A DNA stretch of 44,197 nucleotides from Acidimicrobiia bacterium (GTDB lineage: Bacteria; Actinomycetota; Acidimicrobiia; IMCC26256; JAENVU01), in the NCBI GenBank assembly GCA_009694415.1, contig SHUZ01000003.1, positions 1 through 44,197 of the forward strand, read 5' to 3'. The position numbers and the translations under genes are program-made. Shown piece by piece: positions 24,392-33,670 of this stretch. The notes under the pieces are model-generated. The model made no database searches. It saw only the letters and a list, made by a program, of their open reading frames with translations, and was not told the origin of the DNA. Position 1 is the first letter of the stretch. Each line of letters opens with the position of its first letter.

Positions 24392-25928
24392 TTGCTGCCT
24401 CCCTTAGTTCATCGTTCGAACGGACACGCAAGGAAACGCGGAATGCCGCTCCGCCGCCAGGCGCGTCCTCCACCCAAACGGTGCCGCCACAAGACTCGAC
24501 TAGTCCCCGGACGATTGTAAGCCCAAGACCCATACCCGGCTTAATGCCATTCGGATCAGTCCGGTAAAATCGTTCGAAGATTCGCTCGCGTTCGTCTGGC
24601 GCCACACCGCGGCCTTGATCGACCACAGACATCACAACACTCGTGTCGGCCTGTTGCACCGTTACGCGTACCGGCTCCGCCCCATACTTATGGGCATTCT
24701 CGATGAGGTTCCCAAGTATCCGTCGCATCGCTTCGGGATCTGCCCTCACTTCGCAAGACGTTGGCGCGATCACCTCAATGGGGCGCCCCGCGACGCTGGA
24801 GTCGAGGGCAGCTAGGCGCACAAGCGCGGAAAGATCGATGCGGCGCAATACCGGTTTCCCGGCGTCCTCATCGACGCGCGCGCTGGCCAGTATCTCTTCA
24901 ACCATCGTTTGAAGACGACCCGATTGACGCTCGATCATATCCATCAACTCGATACGTTTCTCTGCACCAATATCTCGCCTGGAAGCAGCTACAGCGCCAC
25001 GGATCGACGTAATCGGAGTCCGCAACTCATGACCTACGGACGCGACGAATTGCGTTTTCATCCTTTCGGAATCGAGCAACTGAGCAACGTGCGCACGTTC
25101 TGCTTCGTATAGGCCAGCTTTTGCGATGGCAGCCGCAACGGGTTCGGCGAAGAGGCTCAGTACCTGCAGATCAACGGTGTCGAACTCTTGGTCGTCTGAG
25201 CAACTTATTTTTAGAACGCCCAATAGCTGTCCCCTGTTTTCTAGCGGAACACACATCGCTTTTAAAGGCGCAGATACGCGATCCGCGTGCCCTGAAAGTT
25301 CTCCATCGATCACTTCTTGGGTCACCAACAGCGGTTCACGCGACTGAGCAACGCGGCCTGCGATCGACTCGCCAACATGCACGCGAGTATCGCGACCGAT
25401 CTCGGAGCCTCGAATGGCCACAACCCGCAAGTACTCCTCATCTTCGAGCAGCATCACAGACCCAGAGGAACCTCCCAATAGGACGAGAGCGTTGGCGAGG
25501 ATCGCGTCGAGCACCTCGTCTAGGTCGAGTACCGAGTTCAACGCCTTACCTGCATTGGACAACGCGGAATTCATCTCAAGTCTTTTCGCCATCTCGCTGT
25601 TGAGAACCCGTTCATCGACTAGCAACCGACTCAAGCGATGAAGGTGTACCTCTTTTTCGACTGCGTAGAGGCAGAAGCCGATCGCGAGGGCAGCCGCTGC
25701 TGCAGCGAGGATCCATGGTTGTCCGGTAATCCACGAAGCGGTACCGGATGCCATCGATACCGAGACCGCCGCCGCTCCCAGGCCGAGCATGACAACCAAC
25801 ACAACAAGCCAAAGTTGCATGCGGCGGCGTTCGACCATCTCAATCGATGGCTTGCTCTTAGAGCGAAGGCCAGCAACCTTGGCCTCATGCCGGATGCGCT
25901 CGTTGATCCCGACCGGTAGTTGGTCCAT
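24381..25928 (-). CDS. Membrane sensor histidine kinase with GAF domain
   Basis: A hybrid-free histidine kinase of 515 aa: two transmembrane segments (about 38-60 and 72-90), a GAF domain (about 130-270), HisKA with H300 in SVGHELRTP, and HATPase with NLIENAHKYG, DQGRGVAPDER and GMGLGLTIV. The extracellular loop is very short, so sensing is probably cytosolic through GAF (inference). ATG 25928 is preferred because a small ORF ends 4 nt upstream and an AGGCGG lies next to it; ATG 25988 would add 20 residues and has no ribosome-binding site. Confidence 0.88.
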   Translation of the reverse strand: MDQLPVGINERIRHEAKVAGLRSKSKPSIEMVERRRMQLWLVVLVVMLGLGAAAVSVSMASGTASWITGQPWILAAAAAALAIGFCLYAVEKEVHLHRLSRLLVDERVLNSEMAKRLEMNSALSNAGKALNSVLDLDEVLDAILANALVLLGGSSGSVMLLEDEEYLRVVAIRGSEIGRDTRVHVGESIAGRVAQSREPLLVTQEVIDGELSGHADRVSAPLKAMCVPLENRGQLLGVLKISCSDDQEFDTVDLQVLSLFAEPVAAAIAKAGLYEAERAHVAQLLDSERMKTQFVASVGHELRTPITSIRGAVAASRRDIGAEKRIELMDMIERQSGRLQTMVEEILASARVDEDAGKPVLRRIDLSALVRLAALDSSVAGRPIEVIAPTSCEVRADPEAMRRILGNLIENAHKYGAEPVRVTVQQADTSVVMSVVDQGRGVAPDERERIFERFYRTDPNGIKPGMGLGLTIVRGLVESCGGTVWVEDAPGGGAAFRVSLRVRSNDELREAASAQ

Positions 25929-25932
25929 CCGC

Positions 25933-26061
25933 CTAACTTCTGACGTCTCTGGCGGGCCGCTTTTGGCTCCCCGCTTCCATGGATGCATCGGCTGCCGATA
26001 CGGCGCTCTTTAGGTAAAGGCCGTCAATTGCTGCGCACAATCGTGCCTGATCATCGTGCAT
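25933..26061 (-). CDS. Candidate 42-aa microprotein upstream of the GAF kinase
   Basis: A short frame starting at ATG 26061 with AGGGG 6 nt upstream, the best ribosome-binding site in this stretch. Its TAG ends 4 nt before the kinase ATG, which would allow coupling. The product contains DDQARLCAAIDGLYLKSAV, with one cysteine and no membrane segment. A palindrome ATCGGC-T-GCCGAT (25987-25999) lies inside it. I recognise no family; it may be a leader peptide or chance. Confidence 0.35.
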   Translation of the reverse strand: MHDDQARLCAAIDGLYLKSAVSAADASMEAGSQKRPARDVRS

Positions 26062-26149
26062 CAAATACCCCTTTACCATAGCGTCACCGGGTACCGAAGC
26101 GCCCGAGCAGGCACTCGCAACCACGTTTAACCAGGACCCTTAGGAGTAG

Positions 26150-26743
26150 TCAGGTAAATGCCGCGTACGGGGGTGAAGGGTCATATTGCATCGAATACTG
26201 GGTCACCCTGGCGTGATCTATCCCATAAACCTGACCCACTACCCAAAGCGCCATGTCGATCCCTGCTGAAACGCCAGCCGCAGTCACGACGTTCCCATCT
26301 CGCACGTATCTGACCGCCTCTATAACCTCCATATCAGGTAGCGCGCGCAGTTCGTCAAGTGCCGCCCAGTGGGTAGTGACACGTTTGCCTGCGAGCAGAC
26401 CGGCATGGGCGAGCACCAAAGCTCCAGTACAGACACTCGTTACCCAGGTGCAACCCGACGCGACGCTGCGCACAAAGTCGATCATTGCCGGATTGGCCGC
26501 CTCGCGCCGTGTCCCCCACCCGCCAGGCACAACAAGAATGTCGATCGTTGGTGCGTCGGCGAAAGTGTGATCGGGTAACACGCGCAGCCCATTCCACCCG
26601 GTTATCACGCCTTCGTTTTCCGCGACCGTGAAGACGCTGTCTCCATCCATCTTCGCCATACCAAACACTTCGAGTGGACCAGCCCAATCCAGTTCCTCAG
26701 CCTCGTCGAACAAAACAATTCCCGTTGAATGCGCCACGTTCAA
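26150..26743 (-). CDS. DJ-1/PfpI family protein
   Basis: A 197-aa class I glutamine amidotransferase-like protein. The nucleophile elbow cysteine is C105 (VTSVCTGAL), and the DJ-1 acidic partner lies in EAEELDWAGPLEVFG near the N-terminus, as in isonitrile hydratase-like and AraC-associated members. VVPGGWG and THWAALDEL are also characteristic. It overlaps the VWA gene by 4 nt (ATGA), which is unusual company for this family. The activity is not predictable: hydratase, glyoxalase or chaperone roles are all known among relatives. Confidence 0.85.
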   Translation of the reverse strand: MNVAHSTGIVLFDEAEELDWAGPLEVFGMAKMDGDSVFTVAENEGVITGWNGLRVLPDHTFADAPTIDILVVPGGWGTRREAANPAMIDFVRSVASGCTWVTSVCTGALVLAHAGLLAGKRVTTHWAALDELRALPDMEVIEAVRYVRDGNVVTAAGVSAGIDMALWVVGQVYGIDHARVTQYSMQYDPSPPYAAFT

Positions 26744-28737
26744 CCCGTCCTTCGCAATCGGCGGTGTTCAAGAAAGTCAACAAGTACGTAGTCGCCAAGA
26801 TTCTCCGGGCTAGTAAAGAACGCCCTCCCTCTGTTCATTTGCATCATGCGCTGAACAAAGTCTTGCAAGTAGGGACTCTCGTCAAGCATGAAGGTGTTAA
26901 TACGGATACCCGCCTTCGTGCATCGTTTCACCTCACGCAGTGTTTGTTCAATAGTCATCGCCGAGGGCGGATAACTGAATATTGCTTCGCCGTGTTCAAT
27001 GTGGGCGGTCGGCTCACCATCGGTGACCATGATGATCTGTCGTGTTCCGGATTGGCGTTCGAGTTGTGTACGAGCCAACAACATCGCGTGCTGCATGTTC
27101 GTTCCCCACTCGAAATCCCAACTGAGTTCTGGAAGTTTTTCGGGCTTCACTTCGCGCGCAACCCGACCGAAAGCAACCAGGCCAAAGTAGTCACGTGGAA
27201 ACTGGCTCGTAATCAGCGCGTGCAGGGCCATCGCAACCTTTTTCGCCGGTAGGAAGTTGTCACGCATCGGCATCGAGAGAGAGACATCGAGCAACAGGAC
27301 CGTCGCGGATCGCGTAAGCAGTTCAGTCCTCTCGACTTCGAAATCCTCGGGTGATAGATGCACAGGAGTGCCGCTCCCTTGCCTCCAAATCGCGTTACGG
27401 ACCGTCTGTTCCACATTGAGGTGGAACGGATCTCCGAACTCGTACGGCTTGTGTTCGTGCGCGCGCTCGTGACCGGTGCCGATGCGCTCTACTTCGTGGC
27501 GGCCAGCCTTGTCTTGCAACATTTTCCGATATAAATCTCCTAACGCCTTTTGGCCCAGCGCCCGAACTCCGCGCGGCGTCAGTTCGTAACGGCCTTCCCG
27601 TTGATCGACTAGCCCAGCTTCCTCCAGGAGCCGGGCTAGTTCTTTTAGTTGCTCTAGTGATCGAGCCGCGTCTTCGCCCAAAAGGTCCCGCGCTTGATCG
27701 ATATCCACCTCGGCGAGCTGACCAGGTTGCGTGGTGTTACGCAACATGTTCTCCAGTTGGTCAAGATCGCCGAGCATGTCGAGTAACCCCGCCATCTGTG
27801 AGAACTGAACCGGCTCGTCGCCGCTGAACTGCATGCTCTTATCCCACGGCATGTCTGGAAAGGCGCGCTGCAAATTACGGCTGAGTTCATCAACTTGCCA
27901 GCGGAGGTCAAGGTCATCGAGCAACGCTGTCGATAGTTGTTGAAGTTGCGCACGCTGCTCGGGAGTCATGGAGTTGAGCATTTGTTGCATCGCAGCCATT
28001 GACCTAGCCATCTGCTCAAGCAACTCGTCCAGATTTTTCGGATTGCCAGGGAAAAAGTCACCAAAACGTTCCATGAAACCAGCAAAGTCCGGTTCTTCTC
28101 CGCGCTCTCTCTGCTCGAGCATTGTGTTCAGTTCCGCCAACATGTCCTTCATGCGGGCCATCTGCTCCGGAGAAACATCCCTCATGCCTTCGGACATCTG
28201 ATTGAAGTGGCTTTGGAGAAGTTGTTGACGAAGTTCGTCCATCAGTTCTTCGAATCGATGACGCGCGTCGTCGTCCATAAAGTCGTATTGCTGCATCGCT
28301 TGCACCTTGCCCGCGAGATCGGGCGGCATCATGTCGAGTTCCAACCCGCGTTGCTGTGCAAGATCCTCGACTATCTCCCTTCGCCGTACGTCCTGCGAGT
28401 CGCGGGCTTCTGAAACCCGACGCTGGATGCCTTCGCGCTCCTGGTCAAGAATCGCGCTCAGTTGCTCTGCGATGTCGTCGTAAACGCCGCCGAGATCTCG
28501 ACGCTCGAGTTCTTCCCTGCGTCGTTCGCGTAAACGCTCAAGCATCTCTTTCATGCCCATGAGTTCATCGCCATTCTGATCGCGCATCCCCTGCTGGAGC
28601 AATCTCCTCATCGCGGCGTTTAAGTCGCCGTGGTACAGCAAGTCGTCAGCCATCTCCGAAAGGACCGAGTCGGCATCCAAATCGAAGCCGGTCTGCGTGC
28701 CGTCCCAACGGGAATAGCCAAAAGATTGACGTGCCAT
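26740..28737 (-). CDS. VWA (CoxE-like) domain protein partnering a MoxR-type ATPase
   Basis: A 665-aa cytosolic protein. The first 420 residues are largely charged helices (repeated Glu/Arg/Gln, Met-rich) and the last 190 form a von Willebrand A domain. The metal-ion-dependent adhesion site is intact: D-V-S-L-S at about 484-488 and TDGEPT at about 572. The size and order resemble the mycobacterial protein encoded beside a magnesium-chelatase-like ATPase. Such VWA/AAA+ pairs remodel or insert cofactors into client proteins; no client is evident here. A lipoprotein gene on the other strand separates it from the ATPase gene. Confidence 0.85.
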   Translation of the reverse strand: MARQSFGYSRWDGTQTGFDLDADSVLSEMADDLLYHGDLNAAMRRLLQQGMRDQNGDELMGMKEMLERLRERRREELERRDLGGVYDDIAEQLSAILDQEREGIQRRVSEARDSQDVRRREIVEDLAQQRGLELDMMPPDLAGKVQAMQQYDFMDDDARHRFEELMDELRQQLLQSHFNQMSEGMRDVSPEQMARMKDMLAELNTMLEQRERGEEPDFAGFMERFGDFFPGNPKNLDELLEQMARSMAAMQQMLNSMTPEQRAQLQQLSTALLDDLDLRWQVDELSRNLQRAFPDMPWDKSMQFSGDEPVQFSQMAGLLDMLGDLDQLENMLRNTTQPGQLAEVDIDQARDLLGEDAARSLEQLKELARLLEEAGLVDQREGRYELTPRGVRALGQKALGDLYRKMLQDKAGRHEVERIGTGHERAHEHKPYEFGDPFHLNVEQTVRNAIWRQGSGTPVHLSPEDFEVERTELLTRSATVLLLDVSLSMPMRDNFLPAKKVAMALHALITSQFPRDYFGLVAFGRVAREVKPEKLPELSWDFEWGTNMQHAMLLARTQLERQSGTRQIIMVTDGEPTAHIEHGEAIFSYPPSAMTIEQTLREVKRCTKAGIRINTFMLDESPYLQDFVQRMMQMNRGRAFFTSPENLGDYVLVDFLEHRRLRRTG

Positions 28738-28840
28738 TCCCGCAGGGTACCGGTCGCCGCCACATTCATGTACCTCGCAAGGGTCCGCCTACCCAACGCC
28801 CGGATCGAACCACAGCCACGATCGCGGCAACAATGCCTTC

Positions 28841-29209
28841 GTGCGAAAAGAATTGATGATTGCGTTAGCCATCGTTCTCGTGACGGTTACCGCCTGCAAG
28901 AGCAGCGAGAGTGCCGCCTCGAAATTGCCGAGGCCAACGAAAGAGTTCTGCGTAGCCGCGGCGCGTTATGACGAGAAAGTCCAGGTAGGAGACCTCTCAC
29001 TCGACGAACATGTCGAATTCGTAACGGCTATCGCTGACAACGCCCCCAAAGACATCGCGGATCAGGCAGCGGTTTTCCTCGATGCAATCAAACGCAGAGC
29101 GAAGGGCGACAAGTCCGTCGTAGATCAACCAGCCATCCAGCGAGCGGTCGAAGATGTAAACCGGAGAGCTGGCCAAGATTGCGGTTGGTACGAACGAAAA
29201 GGGCTCTAG
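28841..29209 (+). CDS. Small lipoprotein of unknown function
   Basis: A 122-aa protein with an N-terminal signal and lipobox VTAC (C19), followed by a Ser-rich linker and a helical domain with two further cysteines (EFCVAA and QDCGWY) that could form a disulfide outside the membrane. The start is GTG 28841. Its end overlaps the convergent ATPase gene by 4 nt, and it is divergent from the VWA gene by 103 nt. I recognise no family. Confidence 0.72.
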   Translation: MRKELMIALAIVLVTVTACKSSESAASKLPRPTKEFCVAAARYDEKVQVGDLSLDEHVEFVTAIADNAPKDIADQAAVFLDAIKRRAKGDKSVVDQPAIQRAVEDVNRRAGQDCGWYERKGL

Positions 29210-30606
29210 GACCGCGAGCGGTACGTCGCCTTTCCTCCGACAGAGTCCTTGTTGAGGCGCTTAGAAAGATGCAGCCCTTCCAAGATGAATTCGATTGCCG
29301 ATGCCACGGCGCCCGGGCTCTCACTCGTCGCGAGGTCCGATAACGCCTCGGGAAGTCCATCGACCGACCCTAATAATTCAGCGTATTGAGCGGCGGGCAA
29401 CTCTTCTCCTGTATGAACAACCTTGCCGTCGTCGAAGGCATGAACTAGAGCGCCGAGGTGTTCCGGTCTTACACGCGAACGAAACACCTCGAGCACACTC
29501 GTCTTGACAATTCGATCAAGCACCAGACCTTCGCGGCCGTCATCAACTGTTTCGATCTCGATTTTCCCAGAGGTTGATGCTGCGATCGCCTCTAAGTCAC
29601 TCACACGAGGAACAACTTCCGTTTCGCCGCTCTTGAGAGCACGGCGCATCGCGTTGGCTACGAGGGTTTCGTAGTTCGCAACCGATAGGCGTACAGAAAC
29701 CCCTGAACGCTGATTGACATGCGGTGAAGAGCGGGCTTGCTGGCTGATTTCGGCGACTATCTCGGTCATGTAACTAGGAACGGCCACTGTCATCCCGTCG
29801 ATGCCAAGCGGTCTCGCTTCTTGTTCAATCACGTCGATTTCGGTTTCGATATCGAGCGGATAATGAGTACGAATCTGACTGCCGAAACGATCCTTGAGCG
29901 GAGTGATGATGCGCCCCCGGTTGGTGTAGTCCTCTGGGTTGGCAGACGCCACGAGCATCACGTCTAGTGGTAACCGAATCTTGTAACCGCGAATCTGCAC
30001 ATCGCGTTCTTCAAGAACGTTGAGAAGGCCAACTTGGATGCGCTCCGCGAGGTCGGGCAACTCGTTGATCGCAAATATTCCGCGGTTGGTGCGCGGTACA
30101 AGGCCATAGTGAATCGTTAACTCGTCAGACAGATACCGGCCTTCAGCGACCTTGATCGGATCCACCTCACCGATGAGATCTGCAATCGACGTATCGGGAG
30201 TCGCTAGCTTTTCGCCGAAGCGACGATCGCGATGAACCCAGTCAATCGGCGTGTCATCGCCGCGTTCGGCAATCAACACGCGAGCGTGGTGCGACACGGG
30301 ATTGTACGGGTCGTCATTGATTTCGGAACCTGCGACTATTGGCATCCATTCGTCGAGCAGGTTTGTGAGCGAACGGATGATTCGTGTTTTTGCCTGACCT
30401 CGCTCGCCTAGGAAGATGACATCGTGGCCAGCGATCAACGCGTTCTCCAGCTGCGGAAACACCGTCTCGTCGTAACCGAATACACCATCTACAAGCGGCA
30501 GGCCGGCCGCAATATTCGCGATGGCATTCGCCCTAACTTCTTCTTTGACGGGACGCGACTCCCATCCACTTGCTCGAAGGTCACCAAGGGTTGCTGGACG
30601 GCTCAT
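29206..30606 (-). CDS. MoxR/magnesium-chelatase-like AAA+ ATPase
   Basis: A 466-aa AAA+ ATPase. Walker A is GERGQAKT (67-74), Walker B is IFAINE (177-182, with Asn in place of the usual Asp), and the sensor region is LVASANPEDYTNRG. A C-terminal helical lid follows. It resembles the mycobacterial magnesium-chelatase-like ATPase encoded beside a VWA protein. It should power conformational work with the VWA protein at 26740-28737. ATG 30606 has AAGG about 9 nt upstream. Confidence 0.88.
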   Translation of the reverse strand: MSRPATLGDLRASGWESRPVKEEVRANAIANIAAGLPLVDGVFGYDETVFPQLENALIAGHDVIFLGERGQAKTRIIRSLTNLLDEWMPIVAGSEINDDPYNPVSHHARVLIAERGDDTPIDWVHRDRRFGEKLATPDTSIADLIGEVDPIKVAEGRYLSDELTIHYGLVPRTNRGIFAINELPDLAERIQVGLLNVLEERDVQIRGYKIRLPLDVMLVASANPEDYTNRGRIITPLKDRFGSQIRTHYPLDIETEIDVIEQEARPLGIDGMTVAVPSYMTEIVAEISQQARSSPHVNQRSGVSVRLSVANYETLVANAMRRALKSGETEVVPRVSDLEAIAASTSGKIEIETVDDGREGLVLDRIVKTSVLEVFRSRVRPEHLGALVHAFDDGKVVHTGEELPAAQYAELLGSVDGLPEALSDLATSESPGAVASAIEFILEGLHLSKRLNKDSVGGKATYRSRS

Positions 30607-30664
30607 AAGTTGAACCTTACCGCTACCTCCGCGCCATCACCCAGTGTCGGTAACCTCGGGCGTG

Positions 30665-32806
30665 ATGACCGGCTCACATTTCGCAATGGATCTCTCTGGT
30701 TCATGGCGCTGTCACGGAGACGAGGGCGACCTCGCGAAGCGATTCACGGATCCGCTTTTTGACGACAACGACTGGCCCGAAATTGCAGTTCCTGGTCACT
30801 GGCAGTCAGCACGGAACTTTGAAGACTTCGACGGACCACTGCTTTACCGCAGGATCGTCGAACCGATCCCTCTACCATCGGGAAGCCGTCGGTTCCTGAC
30901 GCTCGATGGAATCTTTTACTACGGGGATATCTGGTTCGACGGCGCTTACTCGGGCGCAACGGAGGGCTACTTCTTCCCTCATACCTTCGAGATCACCGAA
31001 CAAACACGAAGTAACCACGGCGACGCTCACACACTTGCGATCGAAGTAGCCAGCCCTCGACAGATCGAGCGACGGGCGAAGCGCACGATCACAGGCGTCT
31101 TTTCACACTGGGACAACCTTGATCCAAAGTGGAACCCCGGGGGCATCTGGCGCGCAGCACGCGTGCATGACACTGGATCGGTGCGCGTCAAGTGGCTGCG
31201 CGTCCTTTGCAGCGAGGCGACCGATGCTCGCGGTCGCTTGCTACTCGACATCACTCTCGATCGTGCTGACAATCTGGCGCCTTCGCCGTTGGAAGCACGC
31301 CTAGTCGCGGTCGTGACCGGACCTAGCGGCGAGACTTTGCTCGAAGTCGACCGCGACCTAACGCTCGCCGAAGGAGTCAACAGGATTTCTTGGACCCTCG
31401 ACGTGGACCAACCGCCACGTTGGTGGCCGTGGCGCCTAGGTGATCAACAGATGGTGACGGTCGACGTCCGGGTGGATATCAACGGACAAACGAGCGACTC
31501 ACGACGGCTGTCTACCGCTTTCCGCGAAGTGCGCATGAAGGACTGGCAACTATCCATCAATGGCGAGAACCTGTTCGTAATGGGATCCAACCAGGGTCCT
31601 ACGAGGATGGACCTAGCTGCAGCGACCGCTCGGGAGTTTGCGCGTGATGTCGACCTCGCTATAGCCGCGAACCTCGACCTGCTTCGCATTCATGCCCACG
31701 TCTCGCGTCCGGAAATGTACGAAGCAGCAGACAAAGCGGGACTGCTGTTATGGCAAGACTTTCCACTGCAATGGGGCTACGCGCGCGGAACTCGTCGGCA
31801 GGCCGTGCGTCAAGCACGCGAGATGGTCGATCTGCTCGGCCACCACCCGAGTATCGCGTTGTGGTGCGTTCATAACGAACCGCTCGCGATGGACATCCGC
31901 CCTGGTGTTCAGCCGCGTCACCGAGATGTTTTGCGCGCTGGCGCGTCGATGTTCTTGCCGTCTTGGAACAAAGACGTTTTAGACCGCTCGGTTGCTCGTG
32001 CTATTCACAAAGCCGATCCGACGCGACCGGTAGATCGCCACTCAGGAGTGCTCCCAGGACTCGGATCCATGGGCACCGATAGCCATCTCTACTTCGGTTG
32101 GTACCACGGCCATATCGGCGGTCTCGCGCCAGCACTGCGGGGCGTCCCTCGGCTCGCTGAGTTTGTGAGTGAGTTCGGCGCACAGGCCGTCCCCGAAACC
32201 GCGTCCTTCATGGAGCCGTCGACGTGGCCCGATCTTGATTGGGATCATCTCTTAGAACGGCATGCATGTCAGAAGCTCTACTTTGACCAGCATGTTCCAC
32301 CAGACCTTTTCGATAGTTTCGATGCATGGCGCTCCGCAACCCAGAGTTACCAGTCCGCTCTCATTCAACTGCAGATCGAAGATCTACGACGGCTGAAAGG
32401 CAACCCGACAGGAGGTTTCTGTCATTTCTGTTTTGCTGATGGCCACCCCTCCGTCACTTGGTCGGTCTTGGACCATCAACGGGTTGCAAAGAGTGGCTAC
32501 GAAGCTTTGACGAATGCGTGCCGGAGCGTGCTGCCGATGCTCGAACCGCGCGGCGGTACGGTGCATGTGGTCAGCGAACTTCGCAGTCCGCTCTTGGGCG
32601 CGACCATTACTACTGACCTTGACGGTGAAATACGACGATTCACTGGCGATGTTCCCGCCAACGGAATAGCACTAATAGGGAATGTGCATCTAGATCGGCG
32701 AACTACCTCAGTAAGCGTGTCATTGAGTCATCCCGCATTAGGCGTTGTCACGAACGACTACGACAGTGTGATCGAATGGCTCCGGATCGATAGCGGCGAA
32801 TCCTGA
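30665..32806 (+). CDS. Glycoside hydrolase family 2 protein
   Basis: A 713-aa GH2 enzyme: a sugar-binding jelly roll (about 8-165), an immunoglobulin-like domain, a TIM barrel with acid/base E405 in the HNEP motif and nucleophile E503 in SEFG, 98 residues apart as expected. GH2 covers beta-galactosidases, beta-mannosidases and beta-glucuronidases; the overall style is mannosidase-like but I cannot decide. There is no signal peptide, so it acts on imported oligosaccharides. The start is ATG 30665 or GTG 30644; the ribosome-binding site does not discriminate. Confidence 0.85.
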   Translation: MTGSHFAMDLSGSWRCHGDEGDLAKRFTDPLFDDNDWPEIAVPGHWQSARNFEDFDGPLLYRRIVEPIPLPSGSRRFLTLDGIFYYGDIWFDGAYSGATEGYFFPHTFEITEQTRSNHGDAHTLAIEVASPRQIERRAKRTITGVFSHWDNLDPKWNPGGIWRAARVHDTGSVRVKWLRVLCSEATDARGRLLLDITLDRADNLAPSPLEARLVAVVTGPSGETLLEVDRDLTLAEGVNRISWTLDVDQPPRWWPWRLGDQQMVTVDVRVDINGQTSDSRRLSTAFREVRMKDWQLSINGENLFVMGSNQGPTRMDLAAATAREFARDVDLAIAANLDLLRIHAHVSRPEMYEAADKAGLLLWQDFPLQWGYARGTRRQAVRQAREMVDLLGHHPSIALWCVHNEPLAMDIRPGVQPRHRDVLRAGASMFLPSWNKDVLDRSVARAIHKADPTRPVDRHSGVLPGLGSMGTDSHLYFGWYHGHIGGLAPALRGVPRLAEFVSEFGAQAVPETASFMEPSTWPDLDWDHLLERHACQKLYFDQHVPPDLFDSFDAWRSATQSYQSALIQLQIEDLRRLKGNPTGGFCHFCFADGHPSVTWSVLDHQRVAKSGYEALTNACRSVLPMLEPRGGTVHVVSELRSPLLGATITTDLDGEIRRFTGDVPANGIALIGNVHLDRRTTSVSVSLSHPALGVVTNDYDSVIEWLRIDSGES

Positions 32807-32814
32807 AGGCTAGG

Positions 32815-32843
32815 TTTCCAGCCGAACTCCGCCCGACTGGAAA
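32815..32843. repeat. Inverted repeat between the GH2 gene and sdhC
   Basis: TTTCCAG (32815-32821) and CTGGAAA (32837-32843) form a 7-bp perfect inverted repeat with a 15-nt loop, 16 nt before the sdhC ATG. It may end the GH2 transcript or act in the sdh leader; there is no T-run. Confidence 0.4.
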
Positions 32844-32859
32844 GGCGAATCGGGAGTAA

Positions 32860-33609
32860 ATGAAGACGCTGCAGGACTTGACTAAAACGAGCGACGATGA
32901 GGCAGTGGGCAGCACCCGACGCCCTACGAATCCGATACGCCGCTTTTGGTCTAGTGCCGTTGGAAAGAAATGGGTCATGGCCGTCAGCGGCCTGGCACTG
33001 CTCGGCTTCGTCCTCGTTCACATGGTCGGCAACCTCAAGATTTTTCTCGGTGCCGTACATCTCGACGAGTATGCCGAGTGGCTACATACGCTCGGTGAAC
33101 CGGCACTACCGCGAACCGTTGTGCTCTGGGGAATGCGCCTCGGGTTGATCGCTGCATTCGGTCTTCACATAGTCGCAGCGGCCCAGTTGACGCGAATGAA
33201 CCACAAGGCGCGGCCGGTTCGGTATCAGTCACGACGTGACTACGTGGCCGCGAATTTTGCGTCACGGACCATGCGTTGGACGGGCGTGATAATCGCTCTA
33301 TTCCTTCTTTTCCACCTTGCCGACCTCTCATGGGGAACCACTAATCCAGACTTTGTGCGCGGCAATACGTACGACAACGTGATCGCAAGTTTCGAGCGCG
33401 TTCCTGTAGCGATCCTGTACATCCTCGCCAACATCGCGCTGGCTATCCATATCTTCCACGGCTCATGGAGCATGTTCCAGAGTCTCGGATGGAACAACCC
33501 GAGGTGGAACCCAATTCGTCGTTACTTCGCCGTCACCTTCGCTGCGGTGATTGCAGTTGGCAATATCTCAATGCCCTTGTTGGTTGTGACTGGAGTAGTT
33601 GGCAAGTGA
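32860..33609 (+). CDS. sdhC: Succinate dehydrogenase/fumarate reductase cytochrome b subunit
   Basis: The membrane anchor of complex II, 249 aa with five hydrophobic segments. Conserved haem and quinone-site histidines occur in LVHMVGN, LHIVAA, FHLADL and IHIFHGSW. A single five-helix subunit without SdhD is the type B (di-haem) arrangement known from Actinomycetota and Bacillota. GGGAG lies 3 nt before ATG 32860. It is followed by sdhA (61 nt) and sdhB (15 nt). Confidence 0.93.
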   Translation: MKTLQDLTKTSDDEAVGSTRRPTNPIRRFWSSAVGKKWVMAVSGLALLGFVLVHMVGNLKIFLGAVHLDEYAEWLHTLGEPALPRTVVLWGMRLGLIAAFGLHIVAAAQLTRMNHKARPVRYQSRRDYVAANFASRTMRWTGVIIALFLLFHLADLSWGTTNPDFVRGNTYDNVIASFERVPVAILYILANIALAIHIFHGSWSMFQSLGWNNPRWNPIRRYFAVTFAAVIAVGNISMPLLVVTGVVGK

Positions 33610-33670
33610 ACGAACTACGGCCCCATCAATCAATTGACGAACCTTTGGATATGGTCGGAGTTGGCTCCTG

